DNA from: Oxalobacter vibrioformis
Lineage (GTDB): Bacteria > Pseudomonadota > Gammaproteobacteria > Burkholderiales > Burkholderiaceae_D
Assembly: GCF_027118995.1 (NCBI RefSeq)
Contig: NZ_CP098242.1
Coordinates: forward strand, 2,209,001-2,273,000
DNA length: 64,000 nucleotides
Reading direction: 5' to 3'
The number at the start of each line of letters is the position of its first letter. Positions within the stretch are counted from its first letter, which is position 1. The notes under the pieces were generated by a model. That model was not told the DNA's origin and ran no database searches. It saw nothing but the letters and a program-made list of their open reading frames with translations. This document shows positions 39,412 through 49,364 of this stretch, piece after piece. The translations under genes and the position numbers were made by a program.

Positions 39412-39789
39412 ATGCATATGGATCATGCTGAATTAAACTCGCCTGCCAACGCTGAACTGATATCGCGACAGCTGAAAGTTGATATTCCGCAAAACGAGCG
39501 CGATAGACAGTCTCATTCAAAAAGAGCCGAGCTCAATCTCATCCTGAACCATATAGAAAAAAAATACGGCGTCCTGGTAAGCGAAATCAGGGAGAAGGGG
39601 GAAGTCAGTTACCTGATTTCACCACCGGCAAGGAGTAAAAGAGTCGAGGCCAGAAACTTTGTTGTCGGCCGGTATTCCAACGAGCACATGATGCGAAATT
39701 TTGCCCGTTACCTGAACAAAGGCCGGCTGAGCCGGAAGAATATCGATGAGACCATCTACGAGATGAAGTCGCTGCAGGATTTTTGCTGA
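39412..39789 (+). CDS. Hypothetical protein
   Basis: This 125-residue protein is mostly helical and charged (AELNLILNHIEKKYGVLVSE, VVGRYSNEHMMRNFARYLNK). I recognise no family. GTGAGGAAAGAC lies before the start; two in-frame ATGs (39412 and 39418) are possible. It ends before a good terminator. It lies outside the element's right end, between it and the Nmad2 gene. Function unknown. Confidence 0.55.
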   Translation: MHMDHAELNSPANAELISRQLKVDIPQNERDRQSHSKRAELNLILNHIEKKYGVLVSEIREKGEVSYLISPPARSKRVEARNFVVGRYSNEHMMRNFARYLNKGRLSRKNIDETIYEMKSLQDFC

Positions 39790-39813
39790 TAAATGAGATC
39801 AGGTGCAGAGAAA

Positions 39814-39838
39814 AGGAGGCGAATAGCCTCCTTTTTTG
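39814..39838 (+). terminator. Intrinsic terminator
   Basis: GGAGGC-GAATA-GCCTCC followed by T6, 25 bases after the stop of the hypothetical gene. Confidence 0.75.
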
Positions 39839-39867
39839 TTTTTGGAGTATGGTTGCCCTGTTCAGGG

Positions 39868-40476
39868 TCAAAGCGTCCTGAAAATCGAAAAGGCATCATC
39901 TGCTGCTTCGGAAAAATCTCGAGGGTAGGCATGCATGCCTTTGCGGTATCCTTCAACCCATGTCTTGAAAGCGGCAGCTTTTTCTGGGTGGGGGTGGTTG
40001 ACCTGCATACCCTGGCGGGGAACCAGTTCTGAGAATTCGGCAGGTACCTCAACCGCGTTTTTGCCAAAGTACCAGTATTTTTGTGAGGCAAATACCGGCG
40101 GGTTGTGCCGGGTGTCTTTCTGCCGCCATTCATCTCCCCGGTGGTGCAGGGTTTGGTGCTGCAGCCAGATGCCGTTTTCAAGGCTGTAAAAATTATCTCC
40201 GTATTTCTGTTCATCCGTTCCTTTCACGTCAGGCTTTTTGCATTCAAAGTCCGGATGGAGAAAGTAATCCGAGAGGGAGAGCCTGAGCTGCACCTCCATG
40301 GCATACAACAGGCGGTACTGGCCCGACACAGGGAAAAAACCGGCTATCCAGTCTCCGCTGAAAGCTCTGGCGTGCATATGATTGGGTGTGGCAAGGGCAA
40401 GTGTGCACCACTGGAAAAAGGGGTTGGGTGCCAGACCGGTGTCTTCTGCCACAATGTAGGTGTAGAGTTTGCCCAT
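39868..40476 (-). CDS. Nmad2-type putative nucleotide modification protein
   Basis: This 202-residue protein begins KLYTYIVAEDTGLAPNPFFQ, then WCTLALATPNHMHARAFSGD and WIAGFF, which match the Nmad2 (nucleotide modification associated domain 2) start with its Asp, Asn-Pro-Phe and Cys. The middle has FYSLENGIWLQHQTLHHRGD. Such domains are predicted to bind or act on modified DNA, often near phage or restriction genes. I start at 40476. No modification enzymes adjoin. Family call is from memory of the motif. Confidence 0.6.
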   Translation of the reverse strand: MGKLYTYIVAEDTGLAPNPFFQWCTLALATPNHMHARAFSGDWIAGFFPVSGQYRLLYAMEVQLRLSLSDYFLHPDFECKKPDVKGTDEQKYGDNFYSLENGIWLQHQTLHHRGDEWRQKDTRHNPPVFASQKYWYFGKNAVEVPAEFSELVPRQGMQVNHPHPEKAAAFKTWVEGYRKGMHAYPRDFSEAADDAFSIFRTL

Positions 40477-40666
40477 GATTTGTCCGTTTTTTGCCCATTT
40501 TATCAATGCGGCCTCGCTTTTTCACCTGCTTCACGTGCTGCTTTTTTTTCCATACCGGTGTAAGGTAGAGGGTATCCGTTTGGGTGTTATTTGATATGGC
40601 TTGCCCTGTTTTTCTGTGCTTGTGGCAAGATAAACCCGAAGCGGAGATCCGGACAACACTTAAGCT

Positions 40667-41884
40667 ATGGCAAATCGTAAAATTCGTGAAAAGCTGGTAT
40701 TAAAGCCGGTGGATGAGGGGCACCTTGAGCAGTTTAACAAGCTCCTGAGATATGTGTTCCAGGTTACCAGCAAGGATCTGCTGGAAGGCGGCTATGAGGA
40801 TGGTGAGCTGATTCGCTCGAAGCTGCCCATGCTGGAGCGGGCCGATGTTTTCGGGTGGTTCAACGGGGACAACCTGGTTTCACAGGTATGCATCTATCCC
40901 TGTACCGTTAATATTCATGGGCGGATATATGACATGGGCGGGATTACCGGGGTCGGCACTTATCCGGAATATGCCGGTATCGGGCTGATGAGTGACCTTC
41001 TCCGGGTAGCGCTCAAATCCATGCGCGAGAAAAGGCAGTGGATATCCTACCTCTACCCCTACAATATTCCTTTTTATCGCCACAAGGGCTGGGAAATCAT
41101 GTCAGACATGGTGTCTTTTACCGTTTCGGATGCCAAATTGCCCAAACAGGTTGATGTGCCGGGGTATGTCGAAAGGGGCGAGATCGATCATCCTGATGTA
41201 CTCAAGACCTATGATCATTTTGCCCGGCGAACACATGGCGCCCTGATCAGAAACGAGGATGACTGGGAAGAATACTGGCGCTGGGAAAATGAGGAAGAGC
41301 GGATCGCGGCGGTTTACTACAATGAAAAACGGGAGCCGACCGGTTTTGTCATCTACTGGGTGGAGCAGGATATTTTTCATATCAAGGAAATGGTGTATCT
41401 GGATATGGAATCCCGCAAGGGGCTGTGGAATTTCATCGGTGCACACTATTCGATGATCGATGAAGTCCAGGGCAAGATTTACAAGAATGAGCCGCTGGCG
41501 TTTTTCCTGGATGACAGCGAGATCACGGAAACGATCACACCGTATTACATGGCACGGATAGTGGATGTGAAGGCCTTTTTAGAGTTGTTTCCTTTTATCG
41601 GCTTAAAAACACCTTTTCACTTTGTCGTATCTGATCCAGTAGCGGAATGGAATAATGGCATTTTCTGTGTTGCCGGAACGGAAAACGGAAAAAACCGTAT
41701 CACGGATGAGCCGCTCGGCAACCCCATCGCACTTTCGATACAGACGCTCTCCGCGCTCCTGATGAATTACCGGAGTGCCAGTTATTTTGCCGATCTGGAG
41801 CGTATCAGGACAGATACCGAGACAGTCAAAATGCTGGAAAATATCATCCCTAACCAGGAGCCGTATTTTTCCGATTATTTTTAA
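40667..41884 (+). CDS. Eis-like GNAT N-acetyltransferase
   Basis: This 405-residue protein has the Eis architecture: an N-terminal GNAT domain (LVSQVCIYPCTVNIHGRIYD; GITGVGTYPEYAGIGLMSDL with the acetyl-CoA V-x-x-x-x-x-x-G-I-G loop; YPYNIPFYRHKGWE), a second GNAT-like middle, and a sterol-carrier-like C-terminal domain ending in a terminal Phe whose carboxylate is catalytic in Eis. In mycobacteria Eis acetylates aminoglycosides and histone-like or phosphatase proteins. The relatives I know best are Firmicutes, so transfer is possible. Monocistronic; weak start-site signal. Confidence 0.8.
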   Translation: MANRKIREKLVLKPVDEGHLEQFNKLLRYVFQVTSKDLLEGGYEDGELIRSKLPMLERADVFGWFNGDNLVSQVCIYPCTVNIHGRIYDMGGITGVGTYPEYAGIGLMSDLLRVALKSMREKRQWISYLYPYNIPFYRHKGWEIMSDMVSFTVSDAKLPKQVDVPGYVERGEIDHPDVLKTYDHFARRTHGALIRNEDDWEEYWRWENEEERIAAVYYNEKREPTGFVIYWVEQDIFHIKEMVYLDMESRKGLWNFIGAHYSMIDEVQGKIYKNEPLAFFLDDSEITETITPYYMARIVDVKAFLELFPFIGLKTPFHFVVSDPVAEWNNGIFCVAGTENGKNRITDEPLGNPIALSIQTLSALLMNYRSASYFADLERIRTDTETVKMLENIIPNQEPYFSDYF

Positions 41885-41908
41885 ATCGGCTTTCTACAGA
41901 AATCGGGA

Positions 41909-42286
41909 TTACCTGAACAGGCGCGCATGCACCAGAAAACCGGCCATAGCGGCAATGACCAGTCCCTTGAAGGGTTCACGCCCGACGATTGTCCGGGTGT
42001 GATTCAGGTATTGCAGCACCCGATTATTCCCTGTGGATTGGGGCAGGCGTGTTCGCGTTTTCTGACGGCTTTTTTTGCCGTCATTCATGTCGGTGTTCCG
42101 GATAAATGTCATTGAATTGTCACTGAGGGGCTGGCAGCAGGATGCTTCCTTTACCGCTTCTGTTTTGGAAAACCGTTCTGCAGAATTGTTGTTGTCATAT
42201 GCCATGGCCTCATCGAGATCGATGCTATAAATCATGATGGTGTCGATGTGATCAATATTGTCATTGATGTCTGCATGGTGGTTCAT
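41909..42286 (-). CDS. Hypothetical protein with C-terminal membrane anchor (DUF883-like end)
   Basis: This 125-residue protein is polar and acidic for 95 residues (His/Asn/Asp-rich start MNHHADINDNIDHIDTIMIY). It ends in one hydrophobic helix, REPFKGLVIAAMAGFLVHAR, reminiscent of the ElaB/YqjD/DUF883 family that anchors ribosomes to the membrane in stationary phase. The homology is only to that end, so the family call is weak. AGGAAACAAA before the ATG supports the start at 42286. Alone in its operon. Confidence 0.5.
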   Translation of the reverse strand: MNHHADINDNIDHIDTIMIYSIDLDEAMAYDNNNSAERFSKTEAVKEASCCQPLSDNSMTFIRNTDMNDGKKSRQKTRTRLPQSTGNNRVLQYLNHTRTIVGREPFKGLVIAAMAGFLVHARLFR

Positions 42287-42517
42287 TTTGTTTCCTGTCA
42301 AAGTCCATCCTCTTCCTTAGTCCGCAAAAACCGTTTTTGATTCATGGATGGGTGTGCTATGCAGGAAAAGGTTTGATTCTGATCAAATTGCGTTCCTGCC
42401 TGGCGGGTGTGGCCATATATCCGGAGGATTTTCAGCCCGGGTATTGTTTGTTTTTTCTCAAATGTGAGTATGCGCTTTGGACTTACCCTTTTCACTCACA
42501 AATGAAAGGAGACAACA

Positions 42518-42763
42518 ATGAATTTTCTTGAATCAAAAGGTGTGAGAGTGGAAACGGTCAGACCGATGATGGGGAAAATCAAAAACAGGGAGCTGAGCCC
42601 GGAGTCCTACCATCTGCATATCGGTGATGATGAGAAGTGGATTACTCTGGATACGACAGATGAGATGTTGTATATGCAGGCCAGGGAAATCGACCCGGAA
42701 GATATGGAAAGCGTTTTTCGTCATTTGAAGACACTGCGTAACCGGATCAATTGGCTGATTTGA
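42518..42763 (+). CDS. Small hypothetical protein
   Basis: This 81-residue protein reads MNFLESKGVRVETVRPMMGK, then SYHLHIGDDEKWITLDTTDE and a helical end. AAAGGAGACAACA precedes the ATG and a strong terminator follows, so it is a well-delimited small transcription unit. No family recognised; acidic, no signal peptide. Confidence 0.6.
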   Translation: MNFLESKGVRVETVRPMMGKIKNRELSPESYHLHIGDDEKWITLDTTDEMLYMQAREIDPEDMESVFRHLKTLRNRINWLI

Positions 42764-42778
42764 CCGGATTATGAACAA

Positions 42779-42813
42779 AAAGCCCCGCCATTCATCAATG
42801 GGGGGCTTTTTTC
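42779..42813 (+). terminator. Intrinsic terminator of the small gene
   Basis: AAAGCCCCGCCATT-CATC-AATGGGGGGCTTTTTT, a 12-base stem with one G.T pair and a T6 tail. Confidence 0.75.
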
Positions 42814-43184
42814 ATGCCGTGCCATTGCTTTATTCCGGGAGCTGGTGCCTGCCATCTGCTGTTTCTTTTGTTAAAGTTCGCTCCTTATTTTTTCATTTTT
42901 ACTGCAAGGAGGGTGAGATGCCACGCTGTCTGACACAACTTGCAGGTCTGCCAGGTCATTTCTGACGGGAGCCTCTTTCCTTGATGCCGTTCGCCCACAG
43001 GCCGAACGGATGGACAGGAAACTGGGTGATCTTGATCAGCCGCCTGATCGCTTTTCTGACATGCCGTTTGACATCCCTGAGTGGGCATTATCAGAACCGA
43101 CATTGGGAACGATCGGGGTAATGCCCACCGTGTGCTCAAAGGGGAGGATTTTCTTCCTGCGGACAGGTGAAATGCCGTCAGGGC
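42814..43184. other. Stretch with a weak open frame
   Basis: An open frame (43010-43222) would encode LDQPPDRFSDMPFDIPEWAL and so on, but it has no ribosome binding site and reads through a terminator. It may be a worn gene end. I do not call it. Confidence 0.25.
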
Positions 43185-43218
43185 AAAAAAATCCCCGCAA
43201 TGCTACGGGGATTTTTTT
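43185..43218. terminator. Bidirectional terminator of the ribosomal protein operon
   Basis: AAAAAAATCCCCG-CAATGCTA-CGGGGATTTTTTT. It lies just beyond the rplI stop on the minus strand. Confidence 0.8.
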
Positions 43219-43230
43219 GTGAAGCTGTTT

Positions 43231-43683
43231 TTATGCGTGTTCGCCAAGTACGGCAACCGTAACGTTGACTACCACATCAGTGTGCAGTGAAACAGCAACA
43301 GGGAAGTCACCCACGGTTTTCAGCGGGCCGGTCGGGAGACGAATCTGGGCTTTTTCAATCGCAAAGCCCTGCTTTGACAGTGCTTCAGCAATATCCGCAT
43401 TGGTGACGGAGCCAAACAGGCGGCCATCCACACCGGATTTTTGCTGAATCTGGACTGTCATGCCGTCCAGTTTTTCGCCTTGGCCTTTGGCTGCGGCGAG
43501 CTTTTCAGCTGCGACTTTTTCCAGTTCGGCGCGACGCGCTTCAAATTCCTCAATAGCCGCTGCGGTGGCACGGCGTGCCATGCGTTGCGGGATGAGGTAG
43601 TTTCGGGCATAACCGTCTTTTACGCGGACGATATCCCCAAGATTGCCAAGGTTGGTAATTTTTTCCAACAGAATAACTTGCAT
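43231..43683 (-). CDS. rplI: 50S ribosomal protein L9
   Basis: This 150-residue protein begins [20 protein letters not shown] with the L9 signature ([18 protein letters not shown]), then a long connecting helix ([20 protein letters not shown]) and a C-terminal domain. L9 bridges the L1 stalk and helps keep reading frame. GGAGAAAATC precedes the ATG. It is the last gene of rpsF-priB-rpsR-rplI. Full length, no anomalies. Confidence 0.96.
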   Translation of the reverse strand: MQVILLEKITNLGNLGDIVRVKDGYARNYLIPQRMARRATAAAIEEFEARRAELEKVAAEKLAAAKGQGEKLDGMTVQIQQKSGVDGRLFGSVTNADIAEALSKQGFAIEKAQIRLPTGPLKTVGDFPVAVSLHTDVVVNVTVAVLGEHA

Positions 43684-43716
43684 GATTTTCTCCGATATCT
43701 GATAAATGCACCGCGA

Positions 43717-44001
43717 TTACGACTGGTGCAGGGATGTGTACGGCAAGAGGGCCAAAAAGCGGGCGCGCTTGATTGCCGTATCCACCTGGCGCTGATAGAT
43801 CGCACGGGTGCCGGTCAGACGGGCTGGCATGATCTTGCCGTTTTCCTGAACGAAGTCTTTCAGGGTTTCGATATCTTTGTAATCAACCTGTTCTACTTTG
43901 GCTGCCGTAAAGCGGCAGAATTTTTTACGCTTGAACAGCGGGTTTTGCTGTTTGCGTCTTTCTTTCATTTTGTTTTTATCAAATCTTCTACCCATTGCCA
44001 T
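43717..44001 (-). CDS. rpsR: 30S ribosomal protein S18
   Basis: This 94-residue protein starts [20 protein letters not shown] and contains [20 protein letters not shown] and [20 protein letters not shown], as expected of S18, which contacts S6 on the platform of the small subunit. AGGAG lies seven bases before the ATG at 44001. The long open frame running up to 44331 fuses it with the shifted priB frame and is not a real start. Confidence 0.95.
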   Translation of the reverse strand: MAMGRRFDKNKMKERRKQQNPLFKRKKFCRFTAAKVEQVDYKDIETLKDFVQENGKIMPARLTGTRAIYQRQVDTAIKRARFLALLPYTSLHQS

Positions 44002-44024
44002 GTTGAGGCTCCTGTATAAATAAT

Positions 44025-44331
44025 TTATTCCTGATCCGTTATGGATGTCACGTTGGTGATGTGAAACACGAGGCTTTTGCTTTTCTTGCTTTTCCCTGCC
44101 ATGAAGCCGGTAAAACGCTGAATTTGTCCGGGTTCCAGTTTTTTCCAGCGTACCGGCAATTTTGCCGATGGCTGTTGCCGGTATTTCAAATTCGACGATG
44201 CGTTCAATCTCTGCTTCGGTCTGCGTCGAACTGTGCTGCAATCTGGCTGTTACGACCGGTATTCCTGCCGGGGTATAGCGTATCGCGTCACGTTCAATGA
44301 TGCTGGCAATAAGGCTAAGCCGGTTTTCCAA
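44025..44331 (-). CDS. priB: Primosomal replication protein N (PriB), apparent frameshift
   Basis: The frame from the TTG at 44331 reads [20 protein letters not shown], then [20 protein letters not shown] and LEKTG. This is the start of the single-stranded-DNA-binding PriB of betaproteobacteria, which helps PriA restart replication. After the A6 run at 44139-44144 the proper ending, [20 protein letters not shown] then [17 protein letters not shown], lies one base out of frame and stops at 44025. One A fewer would give a normal 101-residue protein. It may be a sequencing error, a pseudogene, or a slippage site. Confidence 0.8.
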
Positions 44332-44364
44332 AAGCGTTTCGCTCCTCCTGTCACATTCCCCTGA

Positions 44365-44793
44365 TTATTCCGAAGCAGTGCCTGCTTCTTCTTTTGCGCT
44401 TTCTTCAGCAACCGGTGCAGGCTGGCTGGGAGCCGTTTCTGGCTCAGCGCGGCTTCTTGCCGAATCATCCTTTTGTACGGATTTCATCATGGGCGAAGGG
44501 CCGGTTTCTGCTTTTTTCATCTTGACTGTCAGGTGACGCAGGATGGCATCGTTGAATTTGAAAGCGGTTTCAAGTTCCTGCAGGGTCTCGTGGTTGCATT
44601 CAATATTCATGCAAACATAGTGAGCCTTGGCAAATTTGTTGATGAGGTAAGCCAGTTGACGGCGGCCCCAGTCTTCTACGCGGTGAATAACGCCGCCTTT
44701 TGAAGTGATCGTGTTTTTGTAACGTTCGATCATGGCCGGAACCTGTTCACTCTGGTCCGGATGAACGATAAATACAATTTCATAGTGACGCAT
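44365..44793 (-). CDS. rpsF: 30S ribosomal protein S6
   Basis: This 142-residue protein begins [20 protein letters not shown], with [20 protein letters not shown] and [20 protein letters not shown], which identify S6. The C-terminal 40 residues ([20 protein letters not shown]...) are a low-complexity acidic extension, the region modified by glutamate ligase RimK in some bacteria. AAGGAG before the ATG at 44793 fixes the start; a longer frame to 44895 is rejected. First gene of the operon. Confidence 0.95.
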   Translation of the reverse strand: MRHYEIVFIVHPDQSEQVPAMIERYKNTITSKGGVIHRVEDWGRRQLAYLINKFAKAHYVCMNIECNHETLQELETAFKFNDAILRHLTVKMKKAETGPSPMMKSVQKDDSARSRAEPETAPSQPAPVAEESAKEEAGTASE

Positions 44794-44967
44794 TAAGTAC
44801 TCCTTATGGACATTAAAAACAGCCCACCCCGGCGTCAGGTCGGGTGTGGGAAGAAGAAAACATGGAATTTTACCTGACCATTCAATGTATTGCAAGGATT
44901 GTCAACGGCCTTGAATGAGGGGTTTTTATGCGTCCAGACGGATGGTACTGCCGATGAGTGCGTTTTT

Positions 44968-45013
44968 TTGCATTTGGCTGAGGAAGCAGGTATGATACTG
45001 TGAAAATATACAG
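44968..45013 (+). promoter_or_regulatory. lexA promoter with SOS box
   Basis: TTGCAT (44968-44973), 17-base spacer, TATGAT (44991-44996). The SOS box CTGTGAAAATATACAG (44998-45013) matches CTGT-N8-ACAG exactly and lies right at the start of transcription. This fits autorepression of lexA. Confidence 0.85.
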
Positions 45014-45062
45014 TTTGTATGCGGCATGAGGATGCCGTTTTGATTGAAGACAGGGGGCATGA

Positions 45063-45689
45063 ATGAAAAAGCTGACTGCGCGTCAACAACAGATTCTGGA
45101 TCTGATCAGCCGGGCCATCGAGCAGACAGGATTCCCGCCAACACGTGCTGAAATAGCCAGTGAACTGGGTTTTCGATCGGTCAATGCGGCTGAGGAACAT
45201 TTGCAGGCGCTGGCCAGGAAAGGGGTCATTGAAATCACGCCGGGCATCGCCAGAGGGATTCGCCTTCCGAATGCAGACGCGGCCAATGCCGATCGCTATC
45301 CGTCGTACAGCGTACCGCTTGTCGGGCGGGTTGCGGCGGGCTCTCCCATTCTGGCGCAGGAACATGTGGAGTCAGAGTACCGTCTTGATCCTGCGCTTTT
45401 TTCCGACAAGCCTGATTTTCTGTTGAAAGTAAGAGGGCTTTCCATGCGGGATATCGGCATCATGGAAGGCGATCTGATCGCGGTAAAGAAAACCGAACGG
45501 GTCAGGGACGGGCAGATTGTGGTTGCCCGTATTGGCGACGAGGTGACGGTAAAGCGTTTCAAAAAAGCCGGGCGCAGCATTGAGCTTCATTCGGAAAACC
45601 CGGATTTTGAGCCGATTGTTGTCAAAGGTGATTCAGAGGATTTTTCGTTGGAAGGACTGGTTGTCGGCCTGGTGCGCACCGTGCAATAG
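45063..45689 (+). CDS. lexA: LexA repressor
   Basis: This 208-residue SOS repressor has an N-terminal winged helix ([40 protein letters not shown]). The Ala-Gly cleavage site is in GRVAAGSPI, and the S24 catalytic residues are Ser in [13 protein letters not shown] and Lys in [14 protein letters not shown]. RecA-activated self-cleavage turns on the SOS genes. GGGGG lies before the ATG. The upstream SOS box shows autoregulation. Full length and apparently functional. Confidence 0.96.
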   Translation: MKKLTARQQQILDLISRAIEQTGFPPTRAEIASELGFRSVNAAEEHLQALARKGVIEITPGIARGIRLPNADAANADRYPSYSVPLVGRVAAGSPILAQEHVESEYRLDPALFSDKPDFLLKVRGLSMRDIGIMEGDLIAVKKTERVRDGQIVVARIGDEVTVKRFKKAGRSIELHSENPDFEPIVVKGDSEDFSLEGLVVGLVRTVQ

Positions 45690-45707
45690 CGTGTTGGAAC
45701 TCAACAC

Positions 45708-46484
45708 CTAGTGACTGTCGGGGCGTTTTTTTTTCATGATCTGGCTGGCAATGCCTCTCAGGATATTGATTTCATCCACTTCCAGCGCGCTCCTGGCAAA
45801 AAGCCGCCGCAGGCGGGGCATGAGTTTTTTGGGGCTGTGCTCGTTCAGAAAACCAATGGTTGTCAGCGCCTCTTCAAGATGGTTCAGCATGCCGTCTATC
45901 TGGGACACACTGGCCGGTATATCTTCAAATCCGGCTGATTCCACATTCTGGTCAGGTAGCACGTCCTGTGGGAGTGCCATGCGGCATTCATAAGCCAGTA
46001 TCTGTACCGCCTGCGCCAGATTGAGCGAGGCATAGTCCGGGTTGGCCGGAATGCTGATCATGGCATGGCATTTTTCGACGGTTTCATTGGGCAGCCCATA
46101 TTTTTCACTGCCGAAAACCAGCGCCGGATTCAGGTCAGGATGCGCGGCAATATGAACAGCGGCTTCCCGGGCCCGAATGATGGGGGGAGAAAATTCACGG
46201 AAGCGGCTGGTGACCGCACAGGCAAAACGGCAGTCCTTCAAGGCTTCCTCAACAGAATCCACGACTTCGGCGTTTTCCAGGATATCCACGGCATTGCTGG
46301 CAAGCTGGATGGCGGATTCGTGAGTCAGTGCGCCGGGAAGACGGGGGCGGACAAGCACCAGCCGGGAAAATCCCATGGTTTTCATGGCGCGGGCGACCAT
46401 GCCGATATTGCCCGGATGGCTGGTTTCAACCAGGATAAAGCGAAGATTGGAAAAGAGGGATATATCCCTTTGCGATACGTTCAT
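45708..46484 (-). CDS. trmJ: tRNA (cytidine/uridine-32-2'-O)-methyltransferase TrmJ
   Basis: This 258-residue SPOUT enzyme methylates the 2'-OH of position 32 in tRNA. Motif 1 is [20 protein letters not shown] (about 19-38). Motif 2 is [14 protein letters not shown] and motif 3 is [20 protein letters not shown], forming the trefoil knot that binds SAM. The C-terminal 90 residues are the helical extension specific to TrmJ. It is divergent from suhB, the usual betaproteobacterial arrangement. Confidence 0.93.
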   Translation of the reverse strand: MNVSQRDISLFSNLRFILVETSHPGNIGMVARAMKTMGFSRLVLVRPRLPGALTHESAIQLASNAVDILENAEVVDSVEEALKDCRFACAVTSRFREFSPPIIRAREAAVHIAAHPDLNPALVFGSEKYGLPNETVEKCHAMISIPANPDYASLNLAQAVQILAYECRMALPQDVLPDQNVESAGFEDIPASVSQIDGMLNHLEEALTTIGFLNEHSPKKLMPRLRRLFARSALEVDEINILRGIASQIMKKKRPDSH

Positions 46485-46641
46485 TTACAATAATGGTTTG
46501 GTTAAAATCCGGCCAGCGGGGTTAATTCTTTTTAAACCCCGACAGTTTACTGTTTTGCCGGACAGTCCGCTCTTTAATTTTTTTGTTCATGTGCCGTGCA
46601 GTTTTTTGAATGCACGGGATAATTATTTTAACGGAAGCACT

Positions 46642-47439
46642 ATGCACCCTATGCTTAACACGGCGGTCAAGGCAGCACGCCGTGCCGCCTCGATCATCAA
46701 TCGTGCCACTTTTGATCTGGAAAAGGTAACCGTCACGGCCAAACAACAGAACGACTTTGTGACCGAAGTCGACAAAGCCGCCGAGCAGGCGATTATTGAA
46801 GTCCTGCTGACAGCCTATCCAACCCACGCCATCCTGGCCGAAGAGTCCGGCCCGTCATCCAACCTGAACGATGAAAGTGAGTTTGTCTGGATTATTGATC
46901 CGCTGGATGGCACCACCAATTTTATCCACGGTTTTCCCCAGTACGCGGTATCCATTGCGCTGCAGCATAAAGGTCTTGTTACCCAGGCGGTGGTTTATGA
47001 TCCGGTTCATAATGATCTTTTTACTGCCAGCAAGGGCGGCGGCGCTTTCCTGAATAATAAACGGCTGCGTGTCTCAAAAACGGACCGCCTGGCAAAGGCG
47101 CTGATCGGTACCGGCTTTGTCGGCGGGGACAGGGACCCGGTACTGCTGCAGAATTTCCTGAAGATGTTTGAGGTGATGACCATGAATTGCCACGGCCTGC
47201 GCCGCCCCGGTGCGGCAACGCTGGACCTGGCCTATGTGGCAGCCGGCCGGTATGATGGTTTTTTCGAGAAAAACCTGAATGCCTGGGATATTGCCGCGGG
47301 TGCCTTGCTGGTGACAGAAGCTGGCGGTCTTGTCAGCGATTTTTCAGGCGAGACGGGCTATCTGGACAGTGGCGATATTATTGCCGGTAATCCGCGCGTT
47401 TTTGCACAGATGCTGCATCTTTTGCAGCCCTTCGCGTAA
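46642..47439 (+). CDS. suhB: Inositol-1-monophosphatase family protein SuhB
   Basis: This 265-residue Mg2+-dependent phosphatase has metal-binding motifs [12 protein letters not shown], the GPSSN...EES pair, [20 protein letters not shown] (about 82-101) and [17 protein letters not shown] (about 213). SuhB hydrolyses inositol phosphates and, in E. coli, joins the rRNA antitermination complex with NusA. The start is ATG at 46642; a longer frame to 46375 overlaps the trmJ promoter region and is rejected. Confidence 0.93.
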   Translation: MHPMLNTAVKAARRAASIINRATFDLEKVTVTAKQQNDFVTEVDKAAEQAIIEVLLTAYPTHAILAEESGPSSNLNDESEFVWIIDPLDGTTNFIHGFPQYAVSIALQHKGLVTQAVVYDPVHNDLFTASKGGGAFLNNKRLRVSKTDRLAKALIGTGFVGGDRDPVLLQNFLKMFEVMTMNCHGLRRPGAATLDLAYVAAGRYDGFFEKNLNAWDIAAGALLVTEAGGLVSDFSGETGYLDSGDIIAGNPRVFAQMLHLLQPFA

Positions 47440-47462
47440 GCTGCTGAACCGTCCGGTGAGGT

Positions 47463-48626
47463 ATGACGTCCGGCTTTCAGTTCGATCTTTTCTGTCGCGT
47501 TGTCGATAATTTTGGCGATGCAGGCGTCTGCTGGCGGCTGGCGAGACAACTGGCTGCAGAGTATCCGGTACAGGTCAGGCTGTGGATAGACCGGCTTGAG
47601 ACACTGCAGAAAATCAGCCCGGCACTGAATGCCGGGAAAGCGGAACAGCTCGTATCGGGAGTAACGGTTCGGCACTGGCCGGAAGTCTTTCCCGATACGG
47701 ATACCGCATCGATTCCGGACGTTGTTATTGAAGGGTTTGGCTGCCATTTGCCGGACAATTACCTTTTGTCTATGGCGCATTGCCACAGGCAGCCTGTCTG
47801 GATCAATATGGAATACCTGAGTGCGGAATCCTGGGTGGATAATTGCCACAGGATGGCGTCACCACAATCATCACTGCCGTTAACCAGACATTTTTTCTTT
47901 CCGGGCTTTACCGGAGCGACAGGCGGGTTGTTCCGGGAGGCCGGCCTGATTGAAAAGCGCAGCTGCTTTCAGGCGGATGACGCAGGTAAACAGGCGTTTT
48001 TACAGCAGTTGGGTGTTGACAACGCGGCGGATGATGTCCTGTCACTTTTCTGCTATGAGGATGCGCCGGTCATGGATTTATTCCGGATGCTGGCAGAACA
48101 AAAGGAAAAAAGCGTGCTGTGCCTGGTTCCGGAAGGGGTTGCCAGCGCATCTGTCAGCCGGTTTTTGGGCTGTCCGGCCAAAGCAGGGGAGAAACAGTCA
48201 GAGGGTGCATTAACCGTGCAGGTCATTCCGATTGTGAGTCAGGATGCGTATGATCGGCTTCTCTGGTCGTGTGACCTGAATTTTGTCCGGGGAGAAGACT
48301 CTTTTTTGCGGGCGCAATGGGCGGCCAGGCCTTTTATCTGGCAGATTTACCCGCAGGACGATGAGGCGCATGTTGTGAAACTGGATGCGTTTTTGGCGTA
48401 TTATTTTGCGGAAATGCCAAAAAGCATGGCAAAAACCGTCGGGAATGCGTGGCGGATGTGGAATGGCATCAGCATAAATGAAGCGGATACTGCGAGCGCT
48501 ATGCGGGAAATGATTTTCCGGGATTTGCCGACATTGACAGCATATGGCGCGAAATGGGCAAATAAACTGGCCGGTGAAGAAGATTTTGCCGCCTCGCTTT
48601 TCCGATTCGTCAGCAGTATGCGTTAA
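47463..48626 (+). CDS. earP: EF-P arginine-32 rhamnosyltransferase
   Basis: This 387-residue GT-B glycosyltransferase attaches rhamnose from dTDP-rhamnose to Arg32 of elongation factor P. The start FDLFCRVVDNFGDAGVCWRL contains the catalytic Asp (DNFGDAG), and the C-terminal domain has DLNFVRGEDSFLRAQWAARP, the nucleotide-sugar-binding segment with the key Glu/Asp. The length is normal. It lies 95 bases before efp, its substrate gene. An ATG directly follows GGTGAGGT. Confidence 0.95.
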   Translation: MTSGFQFDLFCRVVDNFGDAGVCWRLARQLAAEYPVQVRLWIDRLETLQKISPALNAGKAEQLVSGVTVRHWPEVFPDTDTASIPDVVIEGFGCHLPDNYLLSMAHCHRQPVWINMEYLSAESWVDNCHRMASPQSSLPLTRHFFFPGFTGATGGLFREAGLIEKRSCFQADDAGKQAFLQQLGVDNAADDVLSLFCYEDAPVMDLFRMLAEQKEKSVLCLVPEGVASASVSRFLGCPAKAGEKQSEGALTVQVIPIVSQDAYDRLLWSCDLNFVRGEDSFLRAQWAARPFIWQIYPQDDEAHVVKLDAFLAYYFAEMPKSMAKTVGNAWRMWNGISINEADTASAMREMIFRDLPTLTAYGAKWANKLAGEEDFAASLFRFVSSMR

Positions 48627-48721
48627 AATAACAAGCTTGGGCTCTGCCTAACCAAACGTGCTGCATTGCTGTCTTTCTGGTCAATGCAGGGATTTTTCAG
48701 TCTTAATTTATCGTTATTTTT

Positions 48722-49285
48722 ATGAAACAAGCACAGGAAATACGCTCAGGCAATGTCATCATGGTCAACAACGAGCCCATGGTGGTTCTGAAATCAGAGT
48801 TCAGCAAATCGGGCCGCAATGCCTCTGTCTGCAAGATGAAATTGAAAAATCTCCTGACAGGCTCCAACATGGAGGCGGTATATCGCGCCGATGACAAGTT
48901 CAATACGGTTATTCTCGAGAGAAAACCTGTTACTTACTCTTATTTTGCAGAGCCGCTGTATGTCTGGATGGACGCGGACTATCTCCAGTATGAAATTGAG
49001 GCAGAAAATATGGGAGATGCCCTTAATTATCTTGAGGATGGCATGCAGGTGGATGCAGTGTTTTACGACGGTAAAGCCATTTCCGTGGAGATGCCCAATA
49101 CCATCGTCAGGGAAGTCACTTATACCGAACCGGCTGTCAAAGGGGATACCTCTTCCGGCAAGGTGACAAAATCAGCCAAGATCGCGTCCGGGTTTACCCT
49201 GCAGGTACCGCTTTTTGTTGACATTGGTGACAAGATTGAAATCGATACCCGCACCAATGAATATCGCAGCAGGGCCAACAAGTAA
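48722..49285 (+). CDS. efp: Elongation factor P (Arg32 type)
   Basis: This 187-residue translation factor rescues ribosomes stalled at polyproline. It has the KOW-like domain I, with [14 protein letters not shown]: the residue at position 32 is Arg, the site rhamnosylated by EarP, not the Lys modified by EpmA. Domains II and III have OB folds ([40 protein letters not shown]). The adjacent earP confirms the Arg pathway. Full length, no anomalies. Confidence 0.97.
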   Translation: MKQAQEIRSGNVIMVNNEPMVVLKSEFSKSGRNASVCKMKLKNLLTGSNMEAVYRADDKFNTVILERKPVTYSYFAEPLYVWMDADYLQYEIEAENMGDALNYLEDGMQVDAVFYDGKAISVEMPNTIVREVTYTEPAVKGDTSSGKVTKSAKIASGFTLQVPLFVDIGDKIEIDTRTNEYRSRANK

Positions 49286-49364
49286 ACGCTGGCCCCTGTA
49301 ACAGCTTATCCGGCGCCAGTGCAAAGCTGGCTGGCCGATGGCGGTAACATGAAAAGGAAATGAT

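Noticed and set aside
43010..43222. Possible 70-residue gene before the ribosomal protein operon terminator
   Set aside because: No ribosome binding site, and it reads through a strong bidirectional terminator.
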